Shown in pieces: positions 24,328-32,944 of a stretch of DNA of 41,851 nt. The first letter of the stretch is position 1; each line of letters opens with the position of its first letter. The notes under the pieces are model-generated. The model searched no databases. It had not been told where the DNA came from and saw nothing but the letters and a program-made list of their open reading frames with translations. The DNA is from Acidimicrobiaceae bacterium. GTDB taxonomy: Bacteria; Actinomycetota; Acidimicrobiia; Acidimicrobiales; UBA8592. The stretch lies in assembly GCA_024641655.1 (NCBI GenBank), contig JAHECR010000022.1, positions 16,983-58,833 on the forward strand. Direction: 5' to 3'. The position numbers were made by a program, and so were the translations under genes.

Positions 24328-25664
24328 TCGGCAACCGTTGACTCGTCGAGGCGCGTCAACAGCTCGTCGACGTAGCGACGGGCTTCTCGGATCGACGCGA
24401 ACTCGGGCTCGGCCTCAAGCTCGAGCACCAGTGCGGGGGTGAGGTCCTTGCCCAATACCGCAGTGGTCTCCTCCACGGTCGGGTCGAACCACAGCACACC
24501 GCCGGGCCGACCTTGGAAGATCACGACCTGTCGGGCGTCCGATGGGCCCTCCACCGCGACCGAACCGGGATCCCCGGTGGTCGCAAAGGTGACGAAGTAG
24601 TTGTCACGGGCGTACCGACCGACGAACGCCATGACCACGACGCCGATCACGACCACCGCTGCGGCGATCCATGCAGGCCGAGGCACCGGCAACGACACGT
24701 CGTGCGACCTGATCGTGCCGCGTCGACGGTCGGCTCCGACCGGAGCCGTGGCATCGTCGGCGAGTTCGATGGCGTCGACCGCCCTGCCAGTGGCGGCCGG
24801 GCCGGCCAGAGGGGTCGCGCCTGGGCGATCGGGCGCAGGGCGCACATCGCCTCGGGCCACCCGGGGAGCGGTGGGCAGTTCGGTGGGCTCGGTCGCTCCA
24901 CCCACGATGTCGATCACGATGACAGTGATGTTGTCGTGACCGCCACCCGCGTTGGCGAGGCTCACCAGGCGTGCAGCAGTGGTATCGGCGGGGTCGCCGG
25001 CGCCGAGCACTTCGGCGATCTCTTCATCGCTGGCCTCGCCGACGAGGCCGTCGCTGCACAGCAGCAGCCTTGTCCCCTGCCGCGCAGGCACGACCCAGTA
25101 GTCGATGAGGACGTCGTCGTCGATGCCAAGAGCACGGGTGACGACATTGCGTTGCGGATGGGTGCGGGCGGCATTGGGCTCGAGCCGTCCTTCGCGCACG
25201 AGCGTCTCGACGAGGCTGTGATCCTCGCTGATCTGTACGAGGGCATCGTCGGCGAAGAGGTAGATGCGGGAATCACCCACGTTCACGAGCCCGAGATCGG
25301 TCCCTTCGCCGGTCAGCAGCGCGACGGCGCAGAGCGTCGTGCCCATCCCGACCAGCGACGGCTCACGCCCGGCCTCGGCGATGATGGCGTCGTTGGCCAT
25401 GCGGACGCGGGCGACGAGGTCGGCGATGCCGGCGCGCGGTGGGGTCTGTGCGAGTACCTCGACCGCCAACGCCGAGGCCACCTCACCACCGCTGTGGCCT
25501 CCCATCCCGTCCGCGACGACGAACAACCCGTCGCGCGCGAGATGGCTGTCCTGGTTCTTGGTCCGCACCTGGCCGACATCGCTCGCAGCGCCCCACTCGA
25601 ACAGGCGGCTCCGCTGATCGGGCGCCTCGGGTCCCTCGCCGGCGTCGGGGGTCGGGCCGCTCAT
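24324..25664 (-). CDS. pstP: PP2C-family Ser/Thr phosphatase PstP
   Basis: The 446-residue protein dephosphorylates PknB and its targets. The catalytic PP2C domain (about 20-255) has RTKNQDS, metal-binding VADGMGGHSGGE (D51-G55), NVGDSRIY, CSDGL and GGHDNIT. An Arg/Pro linker, a membrane helix (about 331-349) and an extracellular C-terminal domain of about 95 residues follow, the usual PstP topology. ATG 25664 follows GGAGG and overlaps the fhaB stop in an ATGA. Confidence 0.95.
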   Translation of the reverse strand: MSGPTPDAGEGPEAPDQRSRLFEWGAASDVGQVRTKNQDSHLARDGLFVVADGMGGHSGGEVASALAVEVLAQTPPRAGIADLVARVRMANDAIIAEAGREPSLVGMGTTLCAVALLTGEGTDLGLVNVGDSRIYLFADDALVQISEDHSLVETLVREGRLEPNAARTHPQRNVVTRALGIDDDVLIDYWVVPARQGTRLLLCSDGLVGEASDEEIAEVLGAGDPADTTAARLVSLANAGGGHDNITVIVIDIVGGATEPTELPTAPRVARGDVRPAPDRPGATPLAGPAATGRAVDAIELADDATAPVGADRRRGTIRSHDVSLPVPRPAWIAAAVVVIGVVVMAFVGRYARDNYFVTFATTGDPGSVAVEGPSDARQVVIFQGRPGGVLWFDPTVEETTAVLGKDLTPALVLELEAEPEFASIREARRYVDELLTRLDESTVAE

Positions 25665-26125
25665 GCGACCTCCATCACAGTGCCCCCGACCTGGATGCGA
25701 TCGCCGCTGTGCAACACAGCCGGTGCCGTGAGGAGCCGCCCGTTGTGGACGGTGCCGTTGGTGGAGCCGAGATCCTCGATGCGGTGCTGATCACCGTCGA
25801 GCCAGACGCGGGCGTGGTGTTGCGAGACGTAGGTGTCGTCGATCGTGATGGTGCAGCCCGGCACCCGACCGATGCTGAGCTCGGCTGCAAGCAGGAACTC
25901 GGTACCTGCCCGATCGGCGGGTTCGACGATACGCAACAGCTCGACGCCGCTGCGCGGTTGGCGAGGGCTGCGGCGCATGGGCTGGCGCTCCACGCCGGGG
26001 CCCGAGGCGCGCCCGATCGACGCAGGACGCAGCTCACTCCACACCGCCCACATCACCCGAACGAAGAACAGGTACAGCAGGACCAGCATGCCGAGCTTCA
26101 GCAGGTCGAGAAGTTGTGGCGACAC
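25661..26125 (-). CDS. fhaB: FHA-domain protein FhaB (FipA)
   Basis: The 154-residue protein has an N-terminal membrane helix (LLKLGMLVLLYLFFVRVMWA), a basic linker and a C-terminal FHA domain with LSIGRVPGCTITIDD, VSQHHARV and EDLGSTNGTVHNG, the phosphothreonine-binding loops. In actinobacteria FhaB recruits PknB-phosphorylated partners to the division site. GTG 26125 gives the normal family length; the frame continues upstream through the crotonase gene in another register, which is not credible. TACGCT lies 9 nt upstream and may be an internal promoter. Confidence 0.93.
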   Translation of the reverse strand: MSPQLLDLLKLGMLVLLYLFFVRVMWAVWSELRPASIGRASGPGVERQPMRRSPRQPRSGVELLRIVEPADRAGTEFLLAAELSIGRVPGCTITIDDTYVSQHHARVWLDGDQHRIEDLGSTNGTVHNGRLLTAPAVLHSGDRIQVGGTVMEVA

Positions 26126-26134
26126 GGTCCGTCC

Positions 26135-26140
26135 AGCGTA
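26135..26140 (-). promoter_or_regulatory. -10 box TACGCT before fhaB
   Basis: TACGCT on the minus strand is 9 nt from GTG 26125, in the 55-bp gap after the crotonase gene. It could restore expression of fhaB and later genes downstream of the inserted gene. Confidence 0.4.
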
Positions 26141-26180
26141 GTTGGCTCCCGTCCACCCATCGGTGGCACGTGGATGTGCG

Positions 26181-26957
26181 TCAGCGGCCTCGCCATTCGG
26201 GCGGGCGCCGCTCAGCTCGCGCCGCGCGACCCTCGACCGCGTCGTCGGTGGCGTTGGCGACGATGCGCATCGTCTCGCCGAACCGCACCGCTTCGAGCCA
26301 GCCCATCTCCGCGGCGCGCATTGCGACCTCCTTGGTCGCTCGAGCAGCGAGGGGCGCGACGGTGCACAAGCGTTCCGCGAGCGCGTTCGCCTCGTCGAGC
26401 AGCGTGTTGGCGGGCACCACCCGCCAGACGAGGCCCATCTCGCGCGCGCGGGACGCGTCGATCGACTCGCCCAGCAGCAGCAGCTCCATGGCGTCTGCCC
26501 AATTGAGCCGGCGCGGTAGGCGGATCGCGCCCACGATCGTCGGCGTACCGATCGCAACCTCCGGATAGCCGAAGGTCGCGGCGTCGGAAGCGATCACGAA
26601 GTCGCAGAAGGTCACCGCCGTCAGGCCGTAGCCGATGCAGGGGCCGTTCACCGCGGCGATGACCGGCTTGTACAGCTCGAGGCCGCTCTCGAAGCTGTTG
26701 ATCGTGGGCTTCTCCCAGAACGTCCCCGCAAAGGTGCCCGTCGCCCCGGCCCCGTCGCTGAGGTCGGCTCCCGCGCAGAAGGCTCGGCCGGCGCCGGTGA
26801 TTATGGCGACCCATGCGGTCTCGTCGGCGCGGAACCGCTCCCACGCAGCGTTGAGCGCGTCACGCATCGGCCCGTTGATGGCGTTCAGGCGCTCCGGCCG
26901 GTTGTAGGTGATGGTGACGACATGGCCCTGCTGGCGGTAGTCGACCGGGGTATCCAT
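26181..26957 (-). CDS. Enoyl-CoA hydratase/isomerase family protein inserted in the fha operon
   Basis: The 258-residue crotonase-fold protein has VTITYNRPERLNAIN, oxyanion loop AFCAGADLSD, KPVIAAVNGPCIGYG, and ATFGYPEVAIG. In hydratases one catalytic Glu sits in G-G-G-x-E-L-A; here the aligned position is Thr113 (GYGLTAV). The second Glu (E133, PEV) is kept. This suggests an isomerase, hydrolase or other crotonase activity and not a standard hydratase. ATG 26957 is 5 bp after the fhaA stop, so it is co-transcribed with the FHA genes, an unusual place for a fatty-acid enzyme. Confidence 0.88.
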   Translation of the reverse strand: MDTPVDYRQQGHVVTITYNRPERLNAINGPMRDALNAAWERFRADETAWVAIITGAGRAFCAGADLSDGAGATGTFAGTFWEKPTINSFESGLELYKPVIAAVNGPCIGYGLTAVTFCDFVIASDAATFGYPEVAIGTPTIVGAIRLPRRLNWADAMELLLLGESIDASRAREMGLVWRVVPANTLLDEANALAERLCTVAPLAARATKEVAMRAAEMGWLEAVRFGETMRIVANATDDAVEGRAARAERRPPEWRGR

Positions 26958-26962
26958 CGTCG

Positions 26963-27622
26963 TCAGCTCGCGTCGAACCGGAAGGTGACCGGGCCGACCT
27001 CGATGCGGTCACCGTCGCTGAGCTGGCGCTCGGCGACGCGCTCGCCGTTCACCTTGGTGCCGTTGGTGGACGAGAGATCCACGATACGGAATCCCGTGCC
27101 GTGCGGGCGGATCTCGGCATGGGCGCGGCTCACGTTCGGATCGTCCACCACGAGGGTGCTCTCGGGCAGTCGCCCGATCGTGACGATGGTCTCGCCGAGC
27201 AACACCCGCTGACCGTCGGGAAGCAGCAGCGACCCCGGTGACTGGCCACCGGCGCCTTCGCGCAGGCTGGCCTCGACGCGGAAGCTCCCTCGCTTGAGCC
27301 GCTGCCCGACGGAGATCTCGACCTCGATGGGGCCCAGGAAGGCGTACCCCTCGTCACGGGCATGCTCCCGAGCGGCGTCTGCGAGCTCGCGACGTATCGA
27401 TCCCAGGACGTCGGCGAACTCGGCGTGATCGTCGGCGGACAACTCGACGAAGAAGTGGTTCGGAGCGACGTGGCCGCCGGTCACGCCGACGCTGCGATTG
27501 TCGTCCATGGACCGAACAAGGCGGCGCCCCAGCTCGACAGGGCGCAGCCCGCTGCGAAACACCCGTGCGAAACCACCCTCGACCATTCGCTCGAGCCGAT
27601 GCTCGAACCCACGAATTCCCAT
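26963..27622 (-). CDS. fhaA: FHA-domain protein FhaA with N-terminal DUF3662 domain
   Basis: The 219-residue protein has the FhaA N-terminal domain (GFEHRLERMVEGGFARVFRS at the start, then about 25-115) and a C-terminal FHA domain with VTIGRLPESTLVVDD, VSRAHAEI and VDLSSTNGTKVNGE. The long Pro/Gln/Tyr-rich linker of mycobacterial FhaA (about 500 residues in total) is reduced to about 25 residues. FhaA binds phosphorylated MviN/MurJ-like partners and affects wall synthesis. ATG 27622 lies 6 nt after TAACCT, so the operon head is leaderless. Confidence 0.94.
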   Translation of the reverse strand: MGIRGFEHRLERMVEGGFARVFRSGLRPVELGRRLVRSMDDNRSVGVTGGHVAPNHFFVELSADDHAEFADVLGSIRRELADAAREHARDEGYAFLGPIEVEISVGQRLKRGSFRVEASLREGAGGQSPGSLLLPDGQRVLLGETIVTIGRLPESTLVVDDPNVSRAHAEIRPHGTGFRIVDLSSTNGTKVNGERVAERQLSDGDRIEVGPVTFRFDAS

Positions 27623-27628
27623 GCGTGC

Positions 27629-27634
27629 AGGTTA
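27629..27634 (-). promoter_or_regulatory. -10 box TAACCT, leaderless head of the fhaA-pbpA operon
   Basis: TAACCT on the minus strand is followed by 6 nt and ATG 27622. It would drive fhaA, the crotonase, fhaB, pstP, rodA and pbpA. Confidence 0.55.
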
Positions 27635-27710
27635 GGCCGTCGTCCCCCGCGCAGGTGACCCGGTCGCTGCGGACCCCCGACTCGGCGGCGCATGGGCGAA
27701 CCGACTGCGT

Positions 27711-27716
27711 TAACGT
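27711..27716 (+). promoter_or_regulatory. -10 box TAACGT, leaderless start of the TetR-SDR pair
   Basis: TAACGT is followed by 7 nt and ATG 27724. It is back to back with the fhaA promoter (75 bp apart). Confidence 0.55.
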
Positions 27717-27723
27717 CGGCTCC

Positions 27724-28380
27724 ATGGCGGGGACCACAACTCGGCAGCGGTATCTCGAAGCCGTCGTGGACTGCGTGATCGGCCGAGGACGCACCGATCT
27801 CCCGCTGGTCACCCTCGCCGAGGCGGCGGGAACCAGCGACCGCATGCTCGTGTACTACTTCAAGACCCGCGATGCCCTGCTGACCGAGGTCGTGCAGTCC
27901 ATCCGTACCCGTCGCCGACGCCGCCTGGCACAGGCGCTCGCGGCGCTGCCCAACGCCGACAGCCCCGAAGACGGCCTTCGGCAGGTGCTCGCCTGGGTGA
28001 CGAGCGACGACAACGCCCCGCACGTCCGCCTCTACTACGACGCATTGGTGCACTCGTTCAACGATGAGGAACCCTTCGCCGGTTTCGCCCGGGAAACACT
28101 GCAGGACTGGATCTCCGAAGGCACGACCGCGGCCCGTGCGCTGGGCGCCGACGAGGAGCGCTCCCAGGCCTTCGGCACGTTGCTCGCGGCCACGGCGATG
28201 GCCCTCGCCGCCGACCGGTTGACCACCGGCGACAAGGAGCGCGTCGACCGGTGTCTGGCCCGTACGACGAGCGCGCTCTTGTCCATGCTGGCGCCCCGGG
28301 ACGGGCTCGACGCCCCGTCCTCGGCGACCAACGGTGACCCCACCGATCGACCCGCCGCGCCCGCGCCCGTCGCTCCGTGA
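27724..28380 (+). CDS. TetR-family transcriptional regulator
   Basis: The 218-residue protein has an N-terminal TetR DNA-binding domain (LVTLAEAAGTSDRMLVYYFK, with the usual recognition-helix YYF) and a helical ligand domain, ending in a Pro/Ala-rich tail. The 3' end overlaps the SDR start by 4 bp (GTGA), so the SDR is probably its target or reporter of its ligand. The start is fixed by the leaderless promoter. Ligand unknown. Confidence 0.88.
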   Translation: MAGTTTRQRYLEAVVDCVIGRGRTDLPLVTLAEAAGTSDRMLVYYFKTRDALLTEVVQSIRTRRRRRLAQALAALPNADSPEDGLRQVLAWVTSDDNAPHVRLYYDALVHSFNDEEPFAGFARETLQDWISEGTTAARALGADEERSQAFGTLLAATAMALAADRLTTGDKERVDRCLARTTSALLSMLAPRDGLDAPSSATNGDPTDRPAAPAPVAP

Positions 28381-29123
28381 AGATCGACGGGCAGGTGGCC
28401 ATCGTCACCGGTGCCGGCAGCGGGCTGGGCCGCGCCATGGCTGTGGCGCTGGCGCACGAAGGGGCAAGGGTCGTCATCGCCGATGTCAGGGAGGCGAACG
28501 CGCAGGAGGCCAGGGCCGAGATCCGGGCCTCGGGCGCGGTGGCCGACGTGTTCACCGGCGACCTAAGCCAGGAGGGAATCGCGCAGGAGCTGGTCGACTC
28601 CTGCGTGCAACGTTTCGGCCGCCTCGACATCTTGATCAACAACGCCGGCCTGCGGATGGAGACCCATCCCGACGGGGTCTACGAGGCCTGGCGCTGCCTC
28701 GAGCAACGCCCGACCCAGGAAGTCCCCGTGGGCGACTGGGACCAGATCATCGCCGTCAATCTGCGCGCCGTGTTCCTGTGCACGCACTTCGCGTTGCCCC
28801 ACATGATCCGCCAGAAGCACGGCATGATCGTCGGTGTCTCGTCGAACGCGGGGAGCAGTGGCGTTGCCGGCAAGTGTGCCTACGTCGCATCCAAGCACGG
28901 CGTCGAAGGACTGATGAAGACCGTCGCCGCCGAGGTCGCGGGTCACGGCGTGAGCGCCAACGCCATCGTTCCGGGCGGCCGGGTCGACGTCGACGGTCGG
29001 GGCGGCCTGGCCCCCGACGTCGTGGTGCCGCTCGTGCTCCACCTCGCCGCCCAGGAGCACCCCGACCTGACAGGCAAGGTCATCACGGCCATGGACTGGA
29101 ACGAAGGACGACGCGACTTCTGA
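28377..29123 (+). CDS. SDR-family oxidoreductase coupled to TetR
   Basis: A 248-residue classical SDR: VTGAGSGLGRAM (9-20), DVREANAQ, INNAGLRME (about 87-95), an unusually long loop with RCLEQRPTQEVPVGDW, SSNAG and catalytic YVASK. The substrate-lid region after IVPGG is short (GRVDVDGRGGLAP), and the C terminus ends AMDWNEGRRDF where FabG-like enzymes have the VDGG strand. GTG 28377 overlaps the TetR stop. The substrate cannot be assigned. Confidence 0.88.
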   Translation: MKIDGQVAIVTGAGSGLGRAMAVALAHEGARVVIADVREANAQEARAEIRASGAVADVFTGDLSQEGIAQELVDSCVQRFGRLDILINNAGLRMETHPDGVYEAWRCLEQRPTQEVPVGDWDQIIAVNLRAVFLCTHFALPHMIRQKHGMIVGVSSNAGSSGVAGKCAYVASKHGVEGLMKTVAAEVAGHGVSANAIVPGGRVDVDGRGGLAPDVVVPLVLHLAAQEHPDLTGKVITAMDWNEGRRDF

Positions 29124-29141
29124 GGGCGCCCCGGCAACGCA

Positions 29142-29161
29142 GCGGCTCCCGCCGGAGCCGC
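29142..29161 (+). terminator. Hairpin after the SDR gene
   Basis: GCGGCTCC, loop CGCC, GGAGCCGC gives a perfect 8-bp stem 18 bp after the stop at 29123. Confidence 0.55.
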
Positions 29162-29165
29162 CCAA

Positions 29166-29191
29166 CTCGGGGTTCGTTGAGGAACCCCGAG
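29166..29191 (-). terminator. Hairpin after tRNA-Leu
   Basis: On the minus strand, CTCGGGGTTC, a 6-nt loop and GAACCCCGAG form a perfect 10-bp stem 9 nt past the tRNA 3' end. It is unrelated in sequence to the tRNA-Ser trailers. Confidence 0.6.
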
Positions 29192-29200
29192 GTCGACGAG

Positions 29201-29284
29201 TGCGCGAGGAGGGACTTGAACCCTCACGTCCCGGAGGACACAGGCACCTGAAGCCTGCGCGTCTGCCAATTCCGCCACTCGCGC
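29201..29284 (-). tRNA. tRNA-Leu(CAG)
   Basis: The minus strand folds with acceptor GCGCGAG/CTCGCGC, discriminator A (29201), anticodon stem CAGGC/GCCTG, loop TTCAGGT with anticodon CAG, a long class II variable arm and T loop TTCAAGT. CCA is not encoded. Its place beyond fhaA matches the mycobacterial cluster, which also ends in a leucine tRNA gene. Confidence 0.95.
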
Positions 29285-29354
29285 GAGTGGAGAACGTGAA
29301 TGTACCGCCTCCGAGCCGGTGGACCCAACCGGCTCCCCATCCGCCGGCTGCCGA

Positions 29355-32300
29355 TCAGCTGGTCAGGGCCGGCGTCTCGGGAGAGGCGTCTTGCGAGAGG
29401 AGAAGGAGGAGCTGCTCCTCGGGGACCGGCCGGGAGAAGTAGTAGCCCTGGCCGAGATCGACACCCAGATCCTTGAGCAACCGGAGCTCGCCGGTGTCTT
29501 CGATGCCTTCGGCAACGGTCTTGGCGTTGATGCTCGCAGCCACGTTGAGGACGGCCTGCACGACCGTTGCGTCCTTGGTGTCGCCCAGCTTGGTGACGAA
29601 GGAGCGGTCGATCTTGATCAGGTCGATGTCGAAAGTCTGGAGATACTGGAGCGCGGAGTAACCGGTGCCGAAGTCGTCGAGCGCGATCCTGAAGCCCTTG
29701 GCGTGGAACTCGTCGAACATCGCGTTCGTGCCTGGCACCGCCAACACCGATTCGGTCAGCTCGATGACGATGGCATTGGGGTCCACACCGGACTGGTCGA
29801 TCACGTCCATGAGCCGCTCGCCGAAGTCCGGCTCGCTCATCTGGCGACCCGACACGTTGATGGAGCAGTAGATGTCGTGTCCGGTTCGTCGCCAGCGCGC
29901 CAGATCGTTGGCCGCCTGGCCCGCGACCCACATGCCGATCTCCTTGATGAGCCCGGTCTCCTCGGCTGCGGGAATGAACGACGCCGGGCTGATCATGCCC
30001 CGGTTGGGGTCCTCCCAGCGGATGAGCGCCTCGACGCCGACGATGCGGCTCGTGGGCATGTCGACGATGGGTTGATAGTGCAGCACGAACTCGTCGCGTT
30101 CGATGGCGCGCTTGAGGGCCGTTTTGAGCTCGAGTTCCTCGACGACGGACACCTCCATGTAGTCCTCGAACACCTCGAATCGGTTCTTGCCGCTGTGCTT
30201 GGCCCGGTACATCGCGAGGTCCGCCGAGCGGAGCAGGTCCTCCCCGTCGCTGTACTGCTCACCGGCCATGGCGATGCCGATGCTTGCGGTGAGCTGGAAC
30301 TCGTCGGGCCCGATGACGATCGGCTGGGCGATGGCGGCGCGGACGCGTTCGGCGACCTCGGAGATCTCGCTCTCTCCGTAGACGCCGGTGAGCAGAACGG
30401 CGAACTCGTCACCACCGAGGCGGGCGGCCATGTCCGACAGACGCAGGCACTGGCGCACCCGGTCGGCGATCCCGACGAGCACCTGATCGCCGACGACGTG
30501 GCCCAGCGAGTCGTTGATGAGCTTGAAGTCGTCGAGATCCACGAAGAGCACTGCGACGAGCTCCCCGGTGCGGGTGGCACTGCGGACCGCATCCTTGACG
30601 CGCTGGGCGAAGAGGGTGCGGTTACCGAGCCCGGTGAGATCATCGTGCAATGCCTGATGGCGCAGGTCGTCCTCGAGCGTCTTGCGTTCGGTTACATCAC
30701 GGATGTTGAGCACGACGCCGTCGACCTCGGGCTGGTCGCGCATGTCGGTGATCGCAACCTCGACGGCGTGCACGTGACCGTCGGCGCCCTGGATACGGAC
30801 TTCGACGGTCGACCCGCTGAGCTTCACGATCGGTGCCGCACGCAGTCGCTCCGCTTCGGTGACGCTCAACAGCTCGTACACGTTGCGTCCAAGCACCTCG
30901 ACAGGGGAGAACCCCAGCATCCGATAGATGGACGGTGAGACGTAGGAGATCAGGGCGTTCTCGTCGACGATGGCGACGACGTCGCTCGAGTTCTGGACCA
31001 TCAGACGGAACCGGGCCTCGGACCGCAGCAGCTGGGCTTCGGCGCGCTTGCGGTCGTTGATGTCGCTGGCGGTGACGACCACCCCGTTGATCTCGTCCTC
31101 GTCGCGCAGGTCGCTGGCTTCGACCTCGAACCAGCGGAGCTCGCCTGAGCCGTGACGGAGGCGCACCTCGATCGCCGGCGTCGGCGACCCCGGCTTGCCC
31201 GGCGCCGCGACGAGGCGCCGGAACTGCAGCTGGTCGGGTCGGTGGAGGAGCTCCACAGCCTCCGCACCGAGTACCTCTTCCTCCTGCCGGCCGAGCAGTC
31301 GGCTGACCGTCGGGCTCACGAAGGTGACCCGTCCCTCGTCGTCGACCACGATCACGACGTCGGACGAGTTCTCGACCAGTGCCTTGAACCGGCGGCTCGA
31401 ACGCCGTTGGTGGAGCTGCTCACGCAGCTCCAGACTGTCGAGGGCCAGGCCGAGCTGGCCGGCAAGGGACCCCAGAGCGGCGACCTGTGTCCTCCCGATG
31501 AGCTGGAGGCTCGTCAGCGCCAACATCTGCTCGATGCCGGCCCGCTGATACACCGGAGCGAGAGCGAGGAAGGCCTCGTGGGGTTCATCGGGGCCGAGAG
31601 CGGACGCCTCGACGGGCGTGACGAGCTCGAAGGCGAGCTCCGTGCCCTTCTCGAGCACTTCCTCGACCGGCAGGGTGGAAGCCGACGCAAGCAGCTGCGA
31701 GCCCACGACCTTGTCGCTCGCACGACCCCACGCCGCCGTCACGACGTACCGTCCCGGCTCTCGGACGTCGATCAGCGACAGACGTGCATCCGCCTGGATC
31801 GGCGCGAGTTCGATTCCGGCGCGCAGCGACGACTCGACGATCGCGTCCCGAGATTGCAGGGTGGTGAAGGTGCCCGCCACGGACCGAAGCCGGCGCTCCT
31901 GATCGGTCTGGCGGTTGCGGTCCTCGACGAGCAGCACCAGACGAAGGAACACACCGACGGCCAGGACCAGCCACAAACCCAGAATGACGAAGCGGTCGGT
32001 TCGGGAGTCGCGCAGGTGCGGGATGAGCACGAGCAACGGTCCGGAGAACATCGAGCACAGGAGCAGACCCGTCCGCTTCCGCGACAGGACCTGATCCTGG
32101 TACGCGGGTCGGTCCGCGAGCAGGAGCGCGCCGGGGTGCACGATCGCGGCCGCCGCCGCGATGTACCCCATCGGCACGATGATCGAGGCGACGGTATAGA
32201 CGCCCGGGCGCCCGACGGTGTCGAGCAACAGCAGGATGTCGTTCAACACGACCAGCGCAGTCGCCAGGGCGAGCAGGTAGTAACTCCCGTTCTTCACACC

Positions 32301-32837
32301 GGGACCGAACGAGACTCGCGAGGTCACGCCGATGAGCGCAATGGTCATGATCGAGTAGCCGACGTTGCCGGTGCGATCGAAGACCGGGATCCTGCTGTCG
32401 ACGATGTAGTCGGACAGCACGAACGCGTAGATGAAGAGCCCGCTCAACACCGACACGATGACCGAGTCGACGAAGTCGGCTCGGTAGCGCTCCCGGGTGC
32501 GGGCCCGCACGAACGAGGCACCCCCGGCGATCATCATGCCGTAGGCCAGGTACGCGAACAGATCCGCCGGTGAGGGGTACGCGTACGAGACACCGATGAT
32601 CAGACCGTGGATGAGGCGGATCACCGCGGAACCGAACGCGGTGGCGGCGCCGGTCAGCAGGATCGCCCACGGCCGTGCCGCCGGGCCGCGGTTTCGCCGA
32701 ACCTTGGCGAAACCCAGAACCAGCAACAACAACGCCGCCACGGCGCGACAGAGAGGACGAACCGACGGGCCGCCGAACGCCGCGACGAGCGTAAGGCCGA
32801 CACCGGCAAGCAGAACTCGGCGCCACGATTGCTGCAC
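29355..32837 (-). CDS. Membrane GGDEF-EAL protein with GAF-like and two PAS domains
   Basis: A protein of about 1160 residues. The N-terminal third has 8-10 membrane helices in a MASE-like sensor (about 10-315). A GAF-like region (about 320-475), a coiled segment, PAS 1 (about 487-605) and PAS 2 (about 612-735) follow. The GGDEF domain has LGGDEF (about 812) and an intact inhibitory I-site RLSD five residues before it. The EAL domain has EALIRW (about 940), IELTES, DDFGTGYSAL, IKIDRSF and AEGIED. All catalytic motifs are kept, so it may both make and break c-di-GMP. GTG 32837 is chosen; TTG 32846 is possible, and no clear ribosome-binding site separates them. Confidence 0.93.
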   Translation of the reverse strand: MQQSWRRVLLAGVGLTLVAAFGGPSVRPLCRAVAALLLLVLGFAKVRRNRGPAARPWAILLTGAATAFGSAVIRLIHGLIIGVSYAYPSPADLFAYLAYGMMIAGGASFVRARTRERYRADFVDSVIVSVLSGLFIYAFVLSDYIVDSRIPVFDRTGNVGYSIMTIALIGVTSRVSFGPGVKNGSYYLLALATALVVLNDILLLLDTVGRPGVYTVASIIVPMGYIAAAAAIVHPGALLLADRPAYQDQVLSRKRTGLLLCSMFSGPLLVLIPHLRDSRTDRFVILGLWLVLAVGVFLRLVLLVEDRNRQTDQERRLRSVAGTFTTLQSRDAIVESSLRAGIELAPIQADARLSLIDVREPGRYVVTAAWGRASDKVVGSQLLASASTLPVEEVLEKGTELAFELVTPVEASALGPDEPHEAFLALAPVYQRAGIEQMLALTSLQLIGRTQVAALGSLAGQLGLALDSLELREQLHQRRSSRRFKALVENSSDVVIVVDDEGRVTFVSPTVSRLLGRQEEEVLGAEAVELLHRPDQLQFRRLVAAPGKPGSPTPAIEVRLRHGSGELRWFEVEASDLRDEDEINGVVVTASDINDRKRAEAQLLRSEARFRLMVQNSSDVVAIVDENALISYVSPSIYRMLGFSPVEVLGRNVYELLSVTEAERLRAAPIVKLSGSTVEVRIQGADGHVHAVEVAITDMRDQPEVDGVVLNIRDVTERKTLEDDLRHQALHDDLTGLGNRTLFAQRVKDAVRSATRTGELVAVLFVDLDDFKLINDSLGHVVGDQVLVGIADRVRQCLRLSDMAARLGGDEFAVLLTGVYGESEISEVAERVRAAIAQPIVIGPDEFQLTASIGIAMAGEQYSDGEDLLRSADLAMYRAKHSGKNRFEVFEDYMEVSVVEELELKTALKRAIERDEFVLHYQPIVDMPTSRIVGVEALIRWEDPNRGMISPASFIPAAEETGLIKEIGMWVAGQAANDLARWRRTGHDIYCSINVSGRQMSEPDFGERLMDVIDQSGVDPNAIVIELTESVLAVPGTNAMFDEFHAKGFRIALDDFGTGYSALQYLQTFDIDLIKIDRSFVTKLGDTKDATVVQAVLNVAASINAKTVAEGIEDTGELRLLKDLGVDLGQGYYFSRPVPEEQLLLLLSQDASPETPALTS

Positions 32838-32944
32838 GCCCCCCAATCGGCCGCGAAACCGTCACCATGAGGCCGAGGTCGCGCCCCTTTCGTCGGCTGA
32901 ACGCCGTTCCTGCACCAGACCCATGGGCCTCTAGTGCCAGAGCA

